From assembly GCA_017512365.1 (NCBI GenBank), contig JAFWGQ010000073.1, positions 1-64,000 of the forward strand: 64,000 bases of DNA, in the 5' to 3' direction. Source of the stretch: Mogibacterium sp. Its GTDB lineage: Bacteria; Bacillota; Clostridia; Peptostreptococcales; Anaerovoracaceae. The translations under genes were made by a program, and so were the position numbers. The notes beneath the pieces were generated by a model that worked only from the letters and a program-made list of their open reading frames with translations, was not told the DNA's origin and made no database searches. How positions within the stretch are numbered: the stretch's first letter is position 1; each line of letters begins with the position of its first letter. Below, in pieces: positions 50,279 to 59,895 of the stretch.

Positions 50279-51985
50279 ATGATAAAATTCTCTGAAATGA
50301 AATACGAAAGACCTGACATGGACGCAGTGAAGGCCTGGATCGCACGGCTTGTCACTGCGTTCAGAGCGTGCGGGTCCTATGAGGAGGCGAGAGAGCTTTT
50401 TATCGAAAAGGACAGGCTCGAAAGGCATGTCGATTCGATGGCGACTCTGTCGAATATCCGACACTCGATAGATACAAGAGACGAGTTCTACGACAGGGAG
50501 GCGGCATACTGGGACGACGCCATGCCGGAGCTTGAAGAGGCTTACCACAGCTGGACTCTGGCGCTGCTGGAGTCTCCATTCCGCGACAGGCTGGCGGAGG
50601 AGTTCGGCGATGTCATCTTCATAAACGCAGAACTCGAAAAAAAGAGCTTCGATCCTTCGATCGTGCCTCTCATGCAGGAGGAGAACTCCCTGACGACGGA
50701 ATACAGCAAGCTGCTTGCGAGCGCTCAGATCCCTTTCCGCGGCAAGGTCTACACCATAGCTCAGCTCGGAAAGTTCAAGACGGACGCTGACGATGAACTC
50801 AGACTCGATGCATGGAAGGCTGAGGGCAGATGGTACAGGGACAATCATGCAAAGCTGGATGAAATATACGACAGGCTTGTAAAGCTTCGTCATGAGATGA
50901 GCTGCAGACTCGGCCTGAAGGACGCAGTCGAGCTCGGATACTGCCGCATGATGCGGAACTGCTACGACAGGGACGATGTCGAGAGGTTCCGCGATGCCGT
51001 GGTCAGATACCTCGTGCCGCTCGCGGATTCGGTCAAACGCGCCCAGGCGGAGCGTATAGGAGCGCCATATCCCATGAGCTTCGCCGACGCTGCGCTCAGC
51101 TTCAGATCCGGCAACCCGAGACCGGCGGGATCGGCGGATGACATACTCGAAGCAGGACGCAGGTTCTACGACTCGATGTCGCCTGAGACGAGCCGGTTCT
51201 TCAGGATGATGCTGGAAGGAGAACGCATGGACGTCCTGGCAAAGGAAGGCAAGGAGGGCGGCGGCTACTGCACGACGATATACGATTACGAGACGCCGTT
51301 CATCTTCGCCAACTTCAACGGAACGGCCGATGACGTCGAGACCGTGACGCACGAGGCGGGACACGCCTTTGCCGACTGGGCAAACAGAAAGCGCGTGCCG
51401 ATGTCGACCGTATGGCCGACGCTCGAGGGCTGCGAGGTCCATTCGATGAGCATGGAGTTCTTCGCGTGGAAGAGCGCGGATGACTTCTTCGGAAAAGACA
51501 GGAGGAAGTTCCTCTACAGCCATCTCGCGGGAGCTCTCACCTTCATCCCTTACGGTACGATGGTTGACCACTTCCAGCACAGCGTGTACGAGCATCCGGA
51601 GATGACGCCTGCCGAAAGGCACGCTGAGTGGAAGCGTCTGCTCGGGATATACATGCCGTGGCTCAGGCTCGACGGAGAGATACCATTCTATTCTGAAGGC
51701 ATGGGCTGGCAGAGACAGCATCACATATATGTGTCGCCTTTCTACTACATAGATTACTGCCTGGCGCAGACTGCAGCGCTTGAGTTCTGGAAGATGATAC
51801 AGGAAGATCCTGACGCTGCATGGGAGAAGTACATGGCCTATACAGAACAGGGAGGCTCGGACGTATTCACCAGGCTGCTCGAAAAGGCGGAGCTCGGAAG
51901 CCCTTTCGATGAGGCTATGCTCCGGGGCGTATGCGAAAAGGCTGGAGAGTGGCTTGCGTCATATGACCTGAGTGGAATAGAATGA
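50279..51985 (+). CDS. M3-family oligoendopeptidase
   Basis: The 568-residue protein has the M3 zinc motif HEAGHAFADW with a downstream E (WPTLEGCEVHSMSMEFF) and the N-terminal helical half of the PepF/thimet-like fold. M3 peptidases cut peptides of about 6-20 residues inside the cell and supply amino acids. The gene starts 68 bases after the kinase, behind the palindromic repeat, with CGAGGC as ribosome site. Late GMGWQRQHHIYVSPFYYIDY is also typical of the family. Confidence 0.92.
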   Translation: MIKFSEMKYERPDMDAVKAWIARLVTAFRACGSYEEARELFIEKDRLERHVDSMATLSNIRHSIDTRDEFYDREAAYWDDAMPELEEAYHSWTLALLESPFRDRLAEEFGDVIFINAELEKKSFDPSIVPLMQEENSLTTEYSKLLASAQIPFRGKVYTIAQLGKFKTDADDELRLDAWKAEGRWYRDNHAKLDEIYDRLVKLRHEMSCRLGLKDAVELGYCRMMRNCYDRDDVERFRDAVVRYLVPLADSVKRAQAERIGAPYPMSFADAALSFRSGNPRPAGSADDILEAGRRFYDSMSPETSRFFRMMLEGERMDVLAKEGKEGGGYCTTIYDYETPFIFANFNGTADDVETVTHEAGHAFADWANRKRVPMSTVWPTLEGCEVHSMSMEFFAWKSADDFFGKDRRKFLYSHLAGALTFIPYGTMVDHFQHSVYEHPEMTPAERHAEWKRLLGIYMPWLRLDGEIPFYSEGMGWQRQHHIYVSPFYYIDYCLAQTAALEFWKMIQEDPDAAWEKYMAYTEQGGSDVFTRLLEKAELGSPFDEAMLRGVCEKAGEWLASYDLSGIE

Positions 51986-52006
51986 CGCGCCTGTAATGAG
52001 GCATCA

Positions 52007-52036
52007 AAAAACAGCGGCAGCGCGCCTCTGTTTTTC
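52007..52036. terminator. Weak bidirectional terminator between convergent genes
   Basis: AAAACAG and CTGTTTT (52007-52013, 52028-52034) can pair around a GC-rich loop, giving A-rich and T-rich flanks on both strands. Lies between the M3 peptidase and a small membrane protein gene. Confidence 0.5.
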
Positions 52037-52331
52037 AGTCGATATTGTGCTCATTCTTTATGAACAGGCATACCTGTCCCCAAATATACCAGAAAAGGGC
52101 GACAAGCATGAGCGCGAGGGCTCTTGCGGGCTTCCAGCCGAAATGCGCAGCGACCGCAGCGTAGGCGCGTGTCACGAGGAAATAGATCAGGACAAAGCCT
52201 ATGAGGACTATGATCATGAATATGCCCCATCTTTTATCTCCGCCCTGTTTCTTCTCTTCCGTTTCCTCTGTATTGATTTTTTCAATTGCTTCTGCATTTT
52301 CAACAGGTTTGTTCTCTTTGTTCCCGTCCAT
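52035..52331 (-). CDS. Small two-helix membrane protein (98 aa)
   Basis: The start has GAGGAGA eight bases upstream. An acidic N-terminal third (NKENKPVENAEAIEKINTE) precedes two hydrophobic helices (about 38-58 and 68-90). No family recognised. Frames further upstream are AT-rich and probably non-coding. It is divergent from the next membrane protein gene, with 134 bases between. Function unknown. Confidence 0.65.
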   Translation of the reverse strand: MDGNKENKPVENAEAIEKINTEETEEKKQGGDKRWGIFMIIVLIGFVLIYFLVTRAYAAVAAHFGWKPARALALMLVALFWYIWGQVCLFIKNEHNID

Positions 52332-52465
52332 CTGCGTGATCTCCTCTCTGTCCAGCATAGTATACCACAGATGTGTGATTTTTCGCTTTTTTCGGGATTT
52401 GTCATGTGACGGAGTGTATAATAACAATGATGACAAACAGAAACTGAACAGATGAGGAAGGAACG

Positions 52466-53377
52466 ATGTCAAAGAAGAAAAAGAGACAGAGACAGGCTAA
52501 GATCAGGAAGCTTATGGCGGACAACAAGTGGGATCAGGTGCATCGGGAGCGCGACGGTCTCAAGGCCGACGGGATCAAAAATCTCGGAGCGCGCAGCAAG
52601 GTGGATGTCCTGATCGGAGGACTGTTTGCGTTTGCGGCATACAGCTCTCTTATCGATATGATAAAGATCATGAGCGCAAATGTGAAAGGAAAAGACGCCG
52701 GCCGGGCTTTCGGCGTCCATGATCTGATAAAAGGTATACAGACGAATGAGCTTGTCTGGATCGTGCTGTTTGCAATAGCAGCGATGGTGTTCTTTTTCCT
52801 CGCCATGAGCAAAAATGAGACTATCGACAAGCTGACTGCGGCAAGATACAGATGGATGCCAGACAAGGCTGAGACCGAATATATCGAAAAACGGTTCGAC
52901 AACGATTTCGTCAGATCCATCCTTTCAAAAATATCAGCTGAGGATACGCATTCCATAAATGCAGGTCTTGAAGCTGTTACGGTCAATAACAATACCGGAC
53001 CTGAAGTCTTCAATTTCAACAAATGCGGATTCAGCAGGCTTGCGAATTATGATACCAAGCAGCTGGCATACTACCTGGCTTCACATTCATTCCCGGAAGG
53101 CTTCGTAATCTATCAGATCAGGATCGCAGCTGCGGGATCGGAAAAATACATAGGCGGGACTACAGACTTTCCTGTTGATCCGCCGCCGGAAGAAGATGAA
53201 AAAAAGCACGCCATGAAAATGTACGCCAGACTGTATGAACAGCTGCGGGAGTTCGTCAGGATCAAGAATCCGTTCAAGACGTATCTCAGGGAGGCGGGCC
53301 CGAGCCCTGTCGATAACGGTCAGCTCGTTCTGAACAAGGGCTTCAGGGCTGACAGGGAAGGTTATGAAGAGCTCTGA
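52466..53377 (+). CDS. Hypothetical membrane protein (303 aa)
   Basis: A strongly basic start (KKKKRQRQAKIRK) is followed by two hydrophobic helices (about 46-68 and 95-115) and a soluble domain of about 185 residues with a Pro/Glu stretch (DFPVDPPPEEDEKK). The topology resembles a cytoplasm-facing domain on a hairpin anchor. I do not recognise the domain. AAGGAAC precedes the ATG. Single gene. Confidence 0.65.
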   Translation: MSKKKKRQRQAKIRKLMADNKWDQVHRERDGLKADGIKNLGARSKVDVLIGGLFAFAAYSSLIDMIKIMSANVKGKDAGRAFGVHDLIKGIQTNELVWIVLFAIAAMVFFFLAMSKNETIDKLTAARYRWMPDKAETEYIEKRFDNDFVRSILSKISAEDTHSINAGLEAVTVNNNTGPEVFNFNKCGFSRLANYDTKQLAYYLASHSFPEGFVIYQIRIAAAGSEKYIGGTTDFPVDPPPEEDEKKHAMKMYARLYEQLREFVRIKNPFKTYLREAGPSPVDNGQLVLNKGFRADREGYEEL

Positions 53378-53492
53378 TAACCGCCGGATCTTAGAGCGGC
53401 CGGGATGTTGAACTGCGTAATCCTTTGATATATAATTAGCGGGAATTTGCGCAATTCGGGAAAAACCGGCAAAAAGGAGAGTTTTTTATCCT

Positions 53493-54872
53493 ATGTGGCA
53501 AACTGATAATCAGGCCGAAAAACAGGCGGGCGGCGTTCCTGCGAACAGGATCGCGCTGCCGATAGTCATATTATTCATAATACTTCATCTGCTCGTGGTG
53601 TTCCTGTTCGTCTCGATCAGCAGAGAGAGCAGGGCCATGTCAGCCACGATGCAGAAGATGGGGGAATACACCACTGATGCTACAGATCTGCTGGCCGGAT
53701 CAAGCAAGCTGTCTGAAACATCATCAGGCTTTATTCTGATGCCTGTGACCGAAAACGGAGAGATAAACTACACTCCTCTTATGGCCTATGCCGGAGAGCT
53801 CAAAGAAGACCGCCGCGGATCTGCAGTAGCTGCGCGTTTCGAGACATACGGGGTCAGCGATGAGGACCGTGCGTATATCGACGAAGCAGCGGGATCCGCG
53901 GACGCCATGTATGAAGCACAGCTCCACGCACTTGCTCTGATGAACAGCGTATATCCGTTCACCGATGTTCCGGCGCTGTCATCGATACCACTGCCGGAGC
54001 TCAGCGCGAAAGAGCAGGCGTATCCGGAGGAGCAAAAGATCAGCGCAGCGCGTCAGCTGGTGCTCGGGACGGAATACGCGCTTAACAAGCAGACGGTCTC
54101 AAATGATGTATCTGCCTGTGTGGCAAATCTCAAAAAGGAGAGCGCCGCGAAAGTCGCTGCCATGAATGTAAAGGTCACTCAGTACAGACGCGCACTCTGG
54201 GCTGCCATCATTGCAGTAGTGTCACTTCTGGTATTCACCTTCGCTGTGATATATCAGCAGATACTCGTGCCGATCAGCCGCATAACCCAGCAGATCGGCG
54301 AAGACAAGCCTCTCAGTACGATCAGGGGCATCCGTGAAGTCAGGGAGATGGCGGTCGCATACAATGGACTGCTGCACCGAAGAGATACGCTCGACAGCAT
54401 ACTGCGTTCGGCGGCGGAGACGGATACTCTCACAGGACTTCCGAACAGATACGCGTTCAGACAGTACCTGATAGAATCTCATGATGAAGGATATTCGCTG
54501 GGACTTCTGATGTTCGATGTGAATTACCTCAAGCAGACGAATGACACCCTGGGGCACAAGGCTGGAGATGAGCTCCTCAGAAATGCCGCGGAATGCATAT
54601 CCAGGTGTTTCGGTACAGCCGGGGAGAGCAACTGCTTCCGCCTGGGAGGAGATGAGTTCGCCGCAGTGCTCAAGGATCCTACAACGGATCTTCTCAACAA
54701 CGATATAAAGCTGTTCCTCATGGAACAGCAGAGCAAGCAGATAAGCATATCCTGGGGATACGCTCTGGCAAGTGAACTCATCGGAGCTTCGGTGGAAGAA
54801 CTCATTGACGCTGCCGACAAGCGCATGTATGAGAAGAAGAAGGAGATGCATGCGACAGGCGCTGCGGACTGA
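53493..54872 (+). CDS. Membrane-bound diguanylate cyclase (GGDEF)
   Basis: It has 459 residues with helices at about 18-42 and 238-260 around an extracytoplasmic helical sensor, then a GGDEF domain with the motif intact (385, LGGDEFAAVL) and the Mg-binding FDVNYLKQTND. Unlike the enzyme at 19.8 kb it has no RxxD inhibitory site before the motif (GESN instead), so feedback inhibition is not expected. The layout otherwise matches that protein, suggesting paralogues with different inputs. Confidence 0.92.
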   Translation: MWQTDNQAEKQAGGVPANRIALPIVILFIILHLLVVFLFVSISRESRAMSATMQKMGEYTTDATDLLAGSSKLSETSSGFILMPVTENGEINYTPLMAYAGELKEDRRGSAVAARFETYGVSDEDRAYIDEAAGSADAMYEAQLHALALMNSVYPFTDVPALSSIPLPELSAKEQAYPEEQKISAARQLVLGTEYALNKQTVSNDVSACVANLKKESAAKVAAMNVKVTQYRRALWAAIIAVVSLLVFTFAVIYQQILVPISRITQQIGEDKPLSTIRGIREVREMAVAYNGLLHRRDTLDSILRSAAETDTLTGLPNRYAFRQYLIESHDEGYSLGLLMFDVNYLKQTNDTLGHKAGDELLRNAAECISRCFGTAGESNCFRLGGDEFAAVLKDPTTDLLNNDIKLFLMEQQSKQISISWGYALASELIGASVEELIDAADKRMYEKKKEMHATGAAD

Positions 54873-54892
54873 CAGGTCTGCTGAAGCAGGTG

Positions 54893-55606
54893 TCAGATAA
54901 CAGCTGCAATAACTGCGATGACGATTGCAGGCAGCATATTTGACACCCTTATTTTTTTGTCCCGCACAAGATTCAGACCTATGCAGAAGATAAGGATCGA
55001 TCCTACCAGTGAAATATAGTCCTGCACCTGTACAGTTATGAACGGCCGTATCAAAGCCGCGCAGGCAGTCATCGAACCCTCGAATACGAATACAGGTATT
55101 GCCGAGAACATACATCCCTTTCCGAGCGAGCAGGTCATTACAAGTATTATCACAAAATCAAGCACTGACTTGGCCGCAAGGATCGACCAGTCACCGCTGA
55201 TCCCGTCCTGTATAGCGCCGACTATAGCCATAGCCCCGATCGAAACTGTGAGAGATGCCGTGACGAATCCGTCGACAAAGAGCTTATCCTTTGCGCTGCC
55301 GGTCTTTCTTTTCAGCCATTCGCCGAATCTCTCGAATGCGGCCTCTATATTCAGTATCTCTCCGATCAGAGAACCGAGAGCCATGCTTATCACTATCATC
55401 AGAGACTGTGTGCTTACCAGTCTGCCGTCGCTTATGCTGAGCATCTTCTCCATGGCGCCGCCTATCCCCAGAAACAGGATGCTGACTCCGCATGCCATGT
55501 TAAGCGTCTCCTGATACCGCTCCTTTATCACGTTGCCGGCCAGAAGTCCCACGACTCCGCCTGCGATTATCGCCCCGACATTTATAAGTGTGCCTATCCC
55601 GCTCAT
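54893..55606 (-). CDS. DUF554-family membrane protein
   Basis: A 237-residue protein with seven or so hydrophobic helices starting GTLINVGAIIAGGVVGLLAG, and IGAMAIVGAIQDG in the middle, which are DUF554 hallmarks (YdfK/YqgA-like). Function unknown; a transport role is likely. It converges on the diguanylate cyclase gene. Confidence 0.9.
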   Translation of the reverse strand: MSGIGTLINVGAIIAGGVVGLLAGNVIKERYQETLNMACGVSILFLGIGGAMEKMLSISDGRLVSTQSLMIVISMALGSLIGEILNIEAAFERFGEWLKRKTGSAKDKLFVDGFVTASLTVSIGAMAIVGAIQDGISGDWSILAAKSVLDFVIILVMTCSLGKGCMFSAIPVFVFEGSMTACAALIRPFITVQVQDYISLVGSILIFCIGLNLVRDKKIRVSNMLPAIVIAVIAAVI

Positions 55607-55746
55607 CTTACATTCTCCTTGTTTTGCTGAATGTATCCTATCCCGGGGTCCTGTGCGGCGTCAAAAAAAGAACGTTTTGATTTGAAGACCCCGTTTTTTG
55701 CCTTCGATCCAAAACGTTTTTCAGCAGCATCGGTAATATTGCCTGC

Positions 55747-56442
55747 TTACCATGAACCGAAAATATCAGTCATTCCGTATATATCCCGTTCAATCTGTTT
55801 CTGCGCTGTATCGCTGAACCCCATCCTGATCGCATTTATGACTGACTGATGGATCCTTACCGACAGCAGAATGACAGGCCTGAGAGTCTCCTGTCCGGTC
55901 TTCCGAAACATGTAGTAGCGGTAGTGAAGGACTCTTGGCGAGATCTGCCTGTATATGTCCGTTAATACAGGATTTTCTGAAGCGTCAACTATCAGCTGAT
56001 GAAAGCTGTGGTCACTTTCTATGATCGCGTCAGGATCCCATAGATCACATGCGTTTCTGTACTCTTCGCTAAGCTCATCGAGTTTCCGGAGCTGATCATC
56101 CGTGATGCGTTCGGCGGCTCTCATCGCAGCCTGGCCCTCTACAGCAAGCCTTACTTCCATGAGGTGGCGGCACTCTTCTTCCTTAAGAGGGGCGACCCTG
56201 AACCCCTGACCGGAACTCTTGACGATCAGGCCGTCATCCTGCAATCGCATGAGCGCGTTATGGACCGGAGTCCTGCTGACATCAAGCTCTTTTGCCAGAG
56301 CGGTATCAGAGAGGAGATCATCATCGGGGATATCCATTCTTATTATGCTTTTATAGAGCAGCGAATAGACCGCATCACCGAGATGGGTGAACGGGTTCTC
56401 GCTCATTGTCCTGTCAAATTTGACTTTGAGACTTTTTTCCAT
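55747..56442 (-). CDS. GntR-family regulator with FCD domain
   Basis: The ATG at 56442 has GGGAGG about nine bases upstream. The 231-residue protein has a winged helix (SDTALAKELDVSRTPVHNAL, then MRLQDDGLIVK) and a helical FCD effector domain with potential metal ligands Asp/His (ESDHSFHQLIVDAS; later HYRYYMF, RIHQSVI). FadR-type proteins respond to organic acids. Single gene, 140 bases from the DUF554 gene; it may control that gene or itself. Confidence 0.9.
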   Translation of the reverse strand: MEKSLKVKFDRTMSENPFTHLGDAVYSLLYKSIIRMDIPDDDLLSDTALAKELDVSRTPVHNALMRLQDDGLIVKSSGQGFRVAPLKEEECRHLMEVRLAVEGQAAMRAAERITDDQLRKLDELSEEYRNACDLWDPDAIIESDHSFHQLIVDASENPVLTDIYRQISPRVLHYRYYMFRKTGQETLRPVILLSVRIHQSVINAIRMGFSDTAQKQIERDIYGMTDIFGSW

Positions 56443-56730
56443 ACAATACTGCCTCCCGGACTGTATTTTAGCACAAAAAAGACTCATCGGAAGTCGGCGG
56501 GTTCCAGGGATTCTTTGCCTGAAGCCATAGTTCCTCCTGCGCTGAATAAGAGTATAACATAAATGATCCTGCCCGGAGGCCAGCCGGGCCTGTAGTGCTC
56601 CCGGCGGGACCGTGTAAGAGGAGTCCGGCACTCTGTAAATCCTTCTTGTAACAAGACTGTTTTATTGTTATATTTTGATGATAGGATCGATTTCCGATAA
56701 ACAAATGATGTACGGAAACAGGAGATAAGT
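56443..56730. other. Divergent intergenic stretch with a GC-rich hairpin
   Basis: No gene supported. GCCCGG/CCGGGC (56571-56589) with a further CCCGGCGGG nearby gives a local GC-rich hairpin inside AT-rich DNA, between the GntR and phosphatase genes. Possible promoter elements for both are in the AT-rich flanks, but I cannot fix them. Confidence 0.4.
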
Positions 56731-58266
56731 ATGGAGTATATAAGTAAAAAACAAAAGAGACTGGCTGCAGTCACCGCGATCGTATATGTGTCGATGATCA
56801 TTATATGCATTGCGGGACTGTATCTCAGAGGAGTCAACAACATGGTCCCGATCTATGTGTTCAATGTCGCCATGGAACTGGTCTCTATGGCTACGGGGTG
56901 CGTGCTTTTCCTCTGCTGTCTCATAGATGTGCAGAAATCCGGTTCGAATCTCAGATATTTCATATACATGCTGAATGTCGGCCTTTTCTCTCTGTTTACG
57001 GATGCCGGAGCGTGGATTATGGAAGGAGTCGCGTCGTTATGGCGTCTGAACTACATAGATAATTTCGTACTCTTCCTCTGCGGACCGTTATCTGCGTTCT
57101 GCTTCTGGAAGTATGCAAGCGATGTATTGGTCCTGAACAAACCGTTTGAGCATATACTGGACAAGGCGGTAACATACGGACTTGCCGTGCCTGTGATAAT
57201 GAGGATCATCAACATATTCAACGGCATGTACTTTAAAGTCCTCACATTCGGATTCTACAGAAGGGGCCCGCTGTACCCTCTTTCAAACATGTATGTGGTG
57301 TTCGTGCTTATCGCCGTTACGGTTACGGTGATAGTAGAAAGAAAGCAGCTCGATACCTACCAGTTTGTTGCGGTCATGATGTACATATTCGCTCCGGTCG
57401 CGGCTATAATACTGACTACATTTGTGTACGGCCTTTCGGTGAGCAGCTCTGTTGTGATGCTGGTTCTGCTCCTCATGTACTGCATACTCAATGTATCTCA
57501 GGGCAGAGAAAAAGCAGCGGCTGACAGAGACCTTGCGATGGCATCGAACATACAGGAAACGATCCTTCCGAGGATATTCCCGTATCTGCCGGAGCGTGAT
57601 GAATTCGATATCTACGCCAGCATGACTCCTGCGAAGGAAGTCGGCGGAGACTTCTATGATTTCTTCATGATAGACGATGACCATATCGCGATCGTCATTG
57701 CCGATGTATCCGGTAAAGGCATGCCTGCCGCACTGTTCATGATGGTTGCGCGCACACTTATCAAGAATCAGGCACAGAGCGCATCAAGCGACAAGGATCC
57801 GGGACACATTTTGTCAGAGGTCAACGACCAGCTCTGCGATGGAAACGAAATGGGACTGTTCGTTACGGCATGGCTTGGCATCATCACGCTTTCGACCGGG
57901 CACATGGTCTATTCAAGCGCGGGTCATGAATATCCGGCTCTGAGCGAAAACGGTAAGGAATATGTGCTCCGCGTCGAAAGGAACATGCCGCCTCTCGCGA
58001 CCATGGAAGGGCTCAGGTTCAAAACCAGAGAAATCGACCTTAAACACGGGGATACTCTGTTCATATATACCGACGGTGTGGCAGAGGCTACGGATGTCGA
58101 CGGAGAGCTGTTCGGAACAGACCGGATGCTCGATGCTCTCAACGCAGATCCTTCGGCTGACCTTGAAAAGCTCGATAAGTCTGTCAGAGACAGTATCGAT
58201 GAGTTCGTGGCAGACGCTCCTCAGTTCGATGACATAACCATACTGACATTCAGATACACAGGTTAA
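56731..58266 (+). CDS. Membrane-anchored SpoIIE/RsbU-type protein phosphatase
   Basis: The protein has 511 residues: about 10-255 hold seven or eight hydrophobic helices, about 262-511 a PP2C phosphatase with EVGGDFYDFF, IADVSGKG, SAGHEYPAL, FIYTDGVAEA and QFDDITIL. The catalytic half is closely similar to the phosphatase at 21.3 kb (shared stretches such as ASMTPAKEVGGDFYDF), while the membrane half is different, so the two probably share a type of substrate but sense different inputs. No RsbW-like or STAS gene is next to this copy. Ribosome site CAGGAGA. Confidence 0.92.
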   Translation: MEYISKKQKRLAAVTAIVYVSMIIICIAGLYLRGVNNMVPIYVFNVAMELVSMATGCVLFLCCLIDVQKSGSNLRYFIYMLNVGLFSLFTDAGAWIMEGVASLWRLNYIDNFVLFLCGPLSAFCFWKYASDVLVLNKPFEHILDKAVTYGLAVPVIMRIINIFNGMYFKVLTFGFYRRGPLYPLSNMYVVFVLIAVTVTVIVERKQLDTYQFVAVMMYIFAPVAAIILTTFVYGLSVSSSVVMLVLLLMYCILNVSQGREKAAADRDLAMASNIQETILPRIFPYLPERDEFDIYASMTPAKEVGGDFYDFFMIDDDHIAIVIADVSGKGMPAALFMMVARTLIKNQAQSASSDKDPGHILSEVNDQLCDGNEMGLFVTAWLGIITLSTGHMVYSSAGHEYPALSENGKEYVLRVERNMPPLATMEGLRFKTREIDLKHGDTLFIYTDGVAEATDVDGELFGTDRMLDALNADPSADLEKLDKSVRDSIDEFVADAPQFDDITILTFRYTG

Positions 58267-58321
58267 CAGATAATGCTGCGCAGCACTTGCAAACATTAGT
58301 GCGTTATCCACATAAAATCGG

Positions 58322-58360
58322 AGACGGCGCCTTCCATTAAGGATACCGCCGTCTTTTTCC
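58322..58360 (+). terminator. Terminator after the second phosphatase gene
   Basis: AGACGGC and GCCGTCT pair around a 19-base loop, followed by TTTTCC. Confidence 0.75.
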
Positions 58361-58517
58361 ATCCAACCAAAAGTCCAATCAAATGCCTTACCCCTAAGCA
58401 CTTACGACTTAAACAGATCTGCATGTGATACTCTATTATATAGCACAAAGGAGACACACAACTGCATATGTCGCTAAACTGATAAAATACGAGGTGTACA
58501 TTGGAAAGAAGGAAGGT

Positions 58518-58751
58518 ATGGCAGGTATGATGCCCGCAAACTCTGGAGGAACATTTGCAGCAAGCGCAATCGGGATACAGCCCGACACGATAAGTGGATA
58601 CACATACATCGGGACATCACTTGAAGCAAGTAAGCCAGGGTGTCTCGCGCATTATTGCAGCGACAACACTGTAACATGGCAAAATGTCACTCCAACAAAT
58701 CAGAACGAAGTAAGAATACGCGCATTGCATTTATATCAGAAAAATGTTTAG
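58518..58751 (+). CDS. Phage tail-fibre-like C-terminal fragment
   Basis: Beginning at an ATG with AAAGAAGG upstream, 77 residues rich in Gly/Ser/Thr (MMPANSGGTFAASAIGIQP; LHLYQKNV) with the look of a fibre or host-contact protein end. Position directly before holin and amidase genes fits the tail end of a prophage. The open frame extends upstream to 58425 without a good start, so it may be a truncated larger gene. Assignment is mainly from context. Confidence 0.45.
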   Translation: MAGMMPANSGGTFAASAIGIQPDTISGYTYIGTSLEASKPGCLAHYCSDNTVTWQNVTPTNQNEVRIRALHLYQKNV

Positions 58752-58763
58752 AAAGGACAACAA

Positions 58764-59102
58764 ATGAATATGAACATAATTGATGACTTTAGCATACCTG
58801 TCATAACGGCAGCATCTCTCTGTATAGGCTATGTCATGAAGAAATGGCTGCCGACAGATGACAAATGGATCCCGACGGTCCTTCTGGTTATCGGAGCCAT
58901 TTCGGGGCTCATTTTATTTGGCCTGAATTACGAGGGGGTCGTGAAAGGCATGGTCAGCGGCCTTGCTGCAGTAGGACTGCATCAGGCATTCAAGCAGCAT
59001 CTCAAGCTGCCGATGGGTGATGATGAGATCCACGCAATGGGCGCAGGCAAAATACCGGAAGACGAAGAAAACACCACCGATGAGGAGGGAGGCGAAAAGT
59101 AA
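58764..59102 (+). CDS. Phage holin
   Basis: The 112-residue protein has two to three hydrophobic helices (about 12-27, 38-54 and 58-72) and an acidic tail (DDEIHAMGAGKIPEDEENTT), the layout of Firmicute phage holins. A holin permeabilises the membrane so that the endolysin can reach the wall. It overlaps the amidase gene by one base (TAATG), the typical lysis cassette arrangement. Confidence 0.8.
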   Translation: MNMNIIDDFSIPVITAASLCIGYVMKKWLPTDDKWIPTVLLVIGAISGLILFGLNYEGVVKGMVSGLAAVGLHQAFKQHLKLPMGDDEIHAMGAGKIPEDEENTTDEEGGEK

Positions 59103-59875
59103 TGAGTAACAGCAGCCTTGTGACATATAAGAAGATTGTCAGCAATAAGGACCCGGGACGCGGAGGAAAGAAGATCGATAAAATCTTCGTGCATCACATG
59201 GCAGGCAACCTGACTGTACAGCAGTGCGGGAATGTCCTCTCCTCGAGGCAGGCATCCGCTCACTACGGGGTCAACGGGAAGAACATCGGCCAGTATGTTG
59301 ATGAAGCAGACACGGCCTGGCACTGCGGCAATTACTCGTACAATCAGAGGTCCATCGGCATCGAACTCGCGAATGATGGCGGAGCTTCAAATAACTGGCA
59401 TGTCGCTGATGCGACCATAAATACAGCCATCGAACTCATCGCAGATATCTGCATGAGGAACGGCATCAGCAAACTCAACTTCACAGGTGACCTGAAAGGC
59501 AATCTCTGCATGCACAGCTACTGTGCTGCGACCGCCTGCCCGGGAGGATACCTCAAAACGAAGTTCAAGTACATCGCTGATCAGGTCAACCAAAGGTTGT
59601 CATCGGAGACGCCAGGCAAACCTCCGAACAAAAACAAATGGCTGAATTATCAGCTGCCGTTCACAGTCAAGGTGACAGACAAGGATCTGTATATCAGATC
59701 AGGGCCCGGCACCAACTATAAGACAGTAAAGGTGTCCGGAAGTGCATTCATAAAACCCGGAGTCTATACGATCATACAGGTCAAGGAAGCCGGCGGATAC
59801 ACTTGGGGGAAACTCAAGAGCAGCACCGCGAAGTCACCAAGATGGATCGCGCTCGATTTTACAACTAAAAAGTAA
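59102..59875 (+). CDS. N-acetylmuramoyl-L-alanine amidase (phage endolysin)
   Basis: The protein has 257 residues. About 15-160 form an Amidase_2 (PGRP-like) domain with zinc residues in IFVHHMAGN, a late His region (LCMHSYCAATACPGGY) and the Cys of ACPG; about 180-257 form an SH3-like wall-binding domain (LYIRSGPGTNYKTV). It cleaves the bond between muramic acid and the stem peptide. No signal peptide, so export needs the holin. Confidence 0.92.
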   Translation: MSNSSLVTYKKIVSNKDPGRGGKKIDKIFVHHMAGNLTVQQCGNVLSSRQASAHYGVNGKNIGQYVDEADTAWHCGNYSYNQRSIGIELANDGGASNNWHVADATINTAIELIADICMRNGISKLNFTGDLKGNLCMHSYCAATACPGGYLKTKFKYIADQVNQRLSSETPGKPPNKNKWLNYQLPFTVKVTDKDLYIRSGPGTNYKTVKVSGSAFIKPGVYTIIQVKEAGGYTWGKLKSSTAKSPRWIALDFTTKK

Positions 59876-59895
59876 AGGGAATCGAGGTGATTGAT

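Noticed and set aside
50249-51724. A 491-codon minus-strand frame opposite the M3 peptidase
   Set aside because: Composition and lack of motifs fit a shadow of the peptidase gene, which has an intact HEAGH site.
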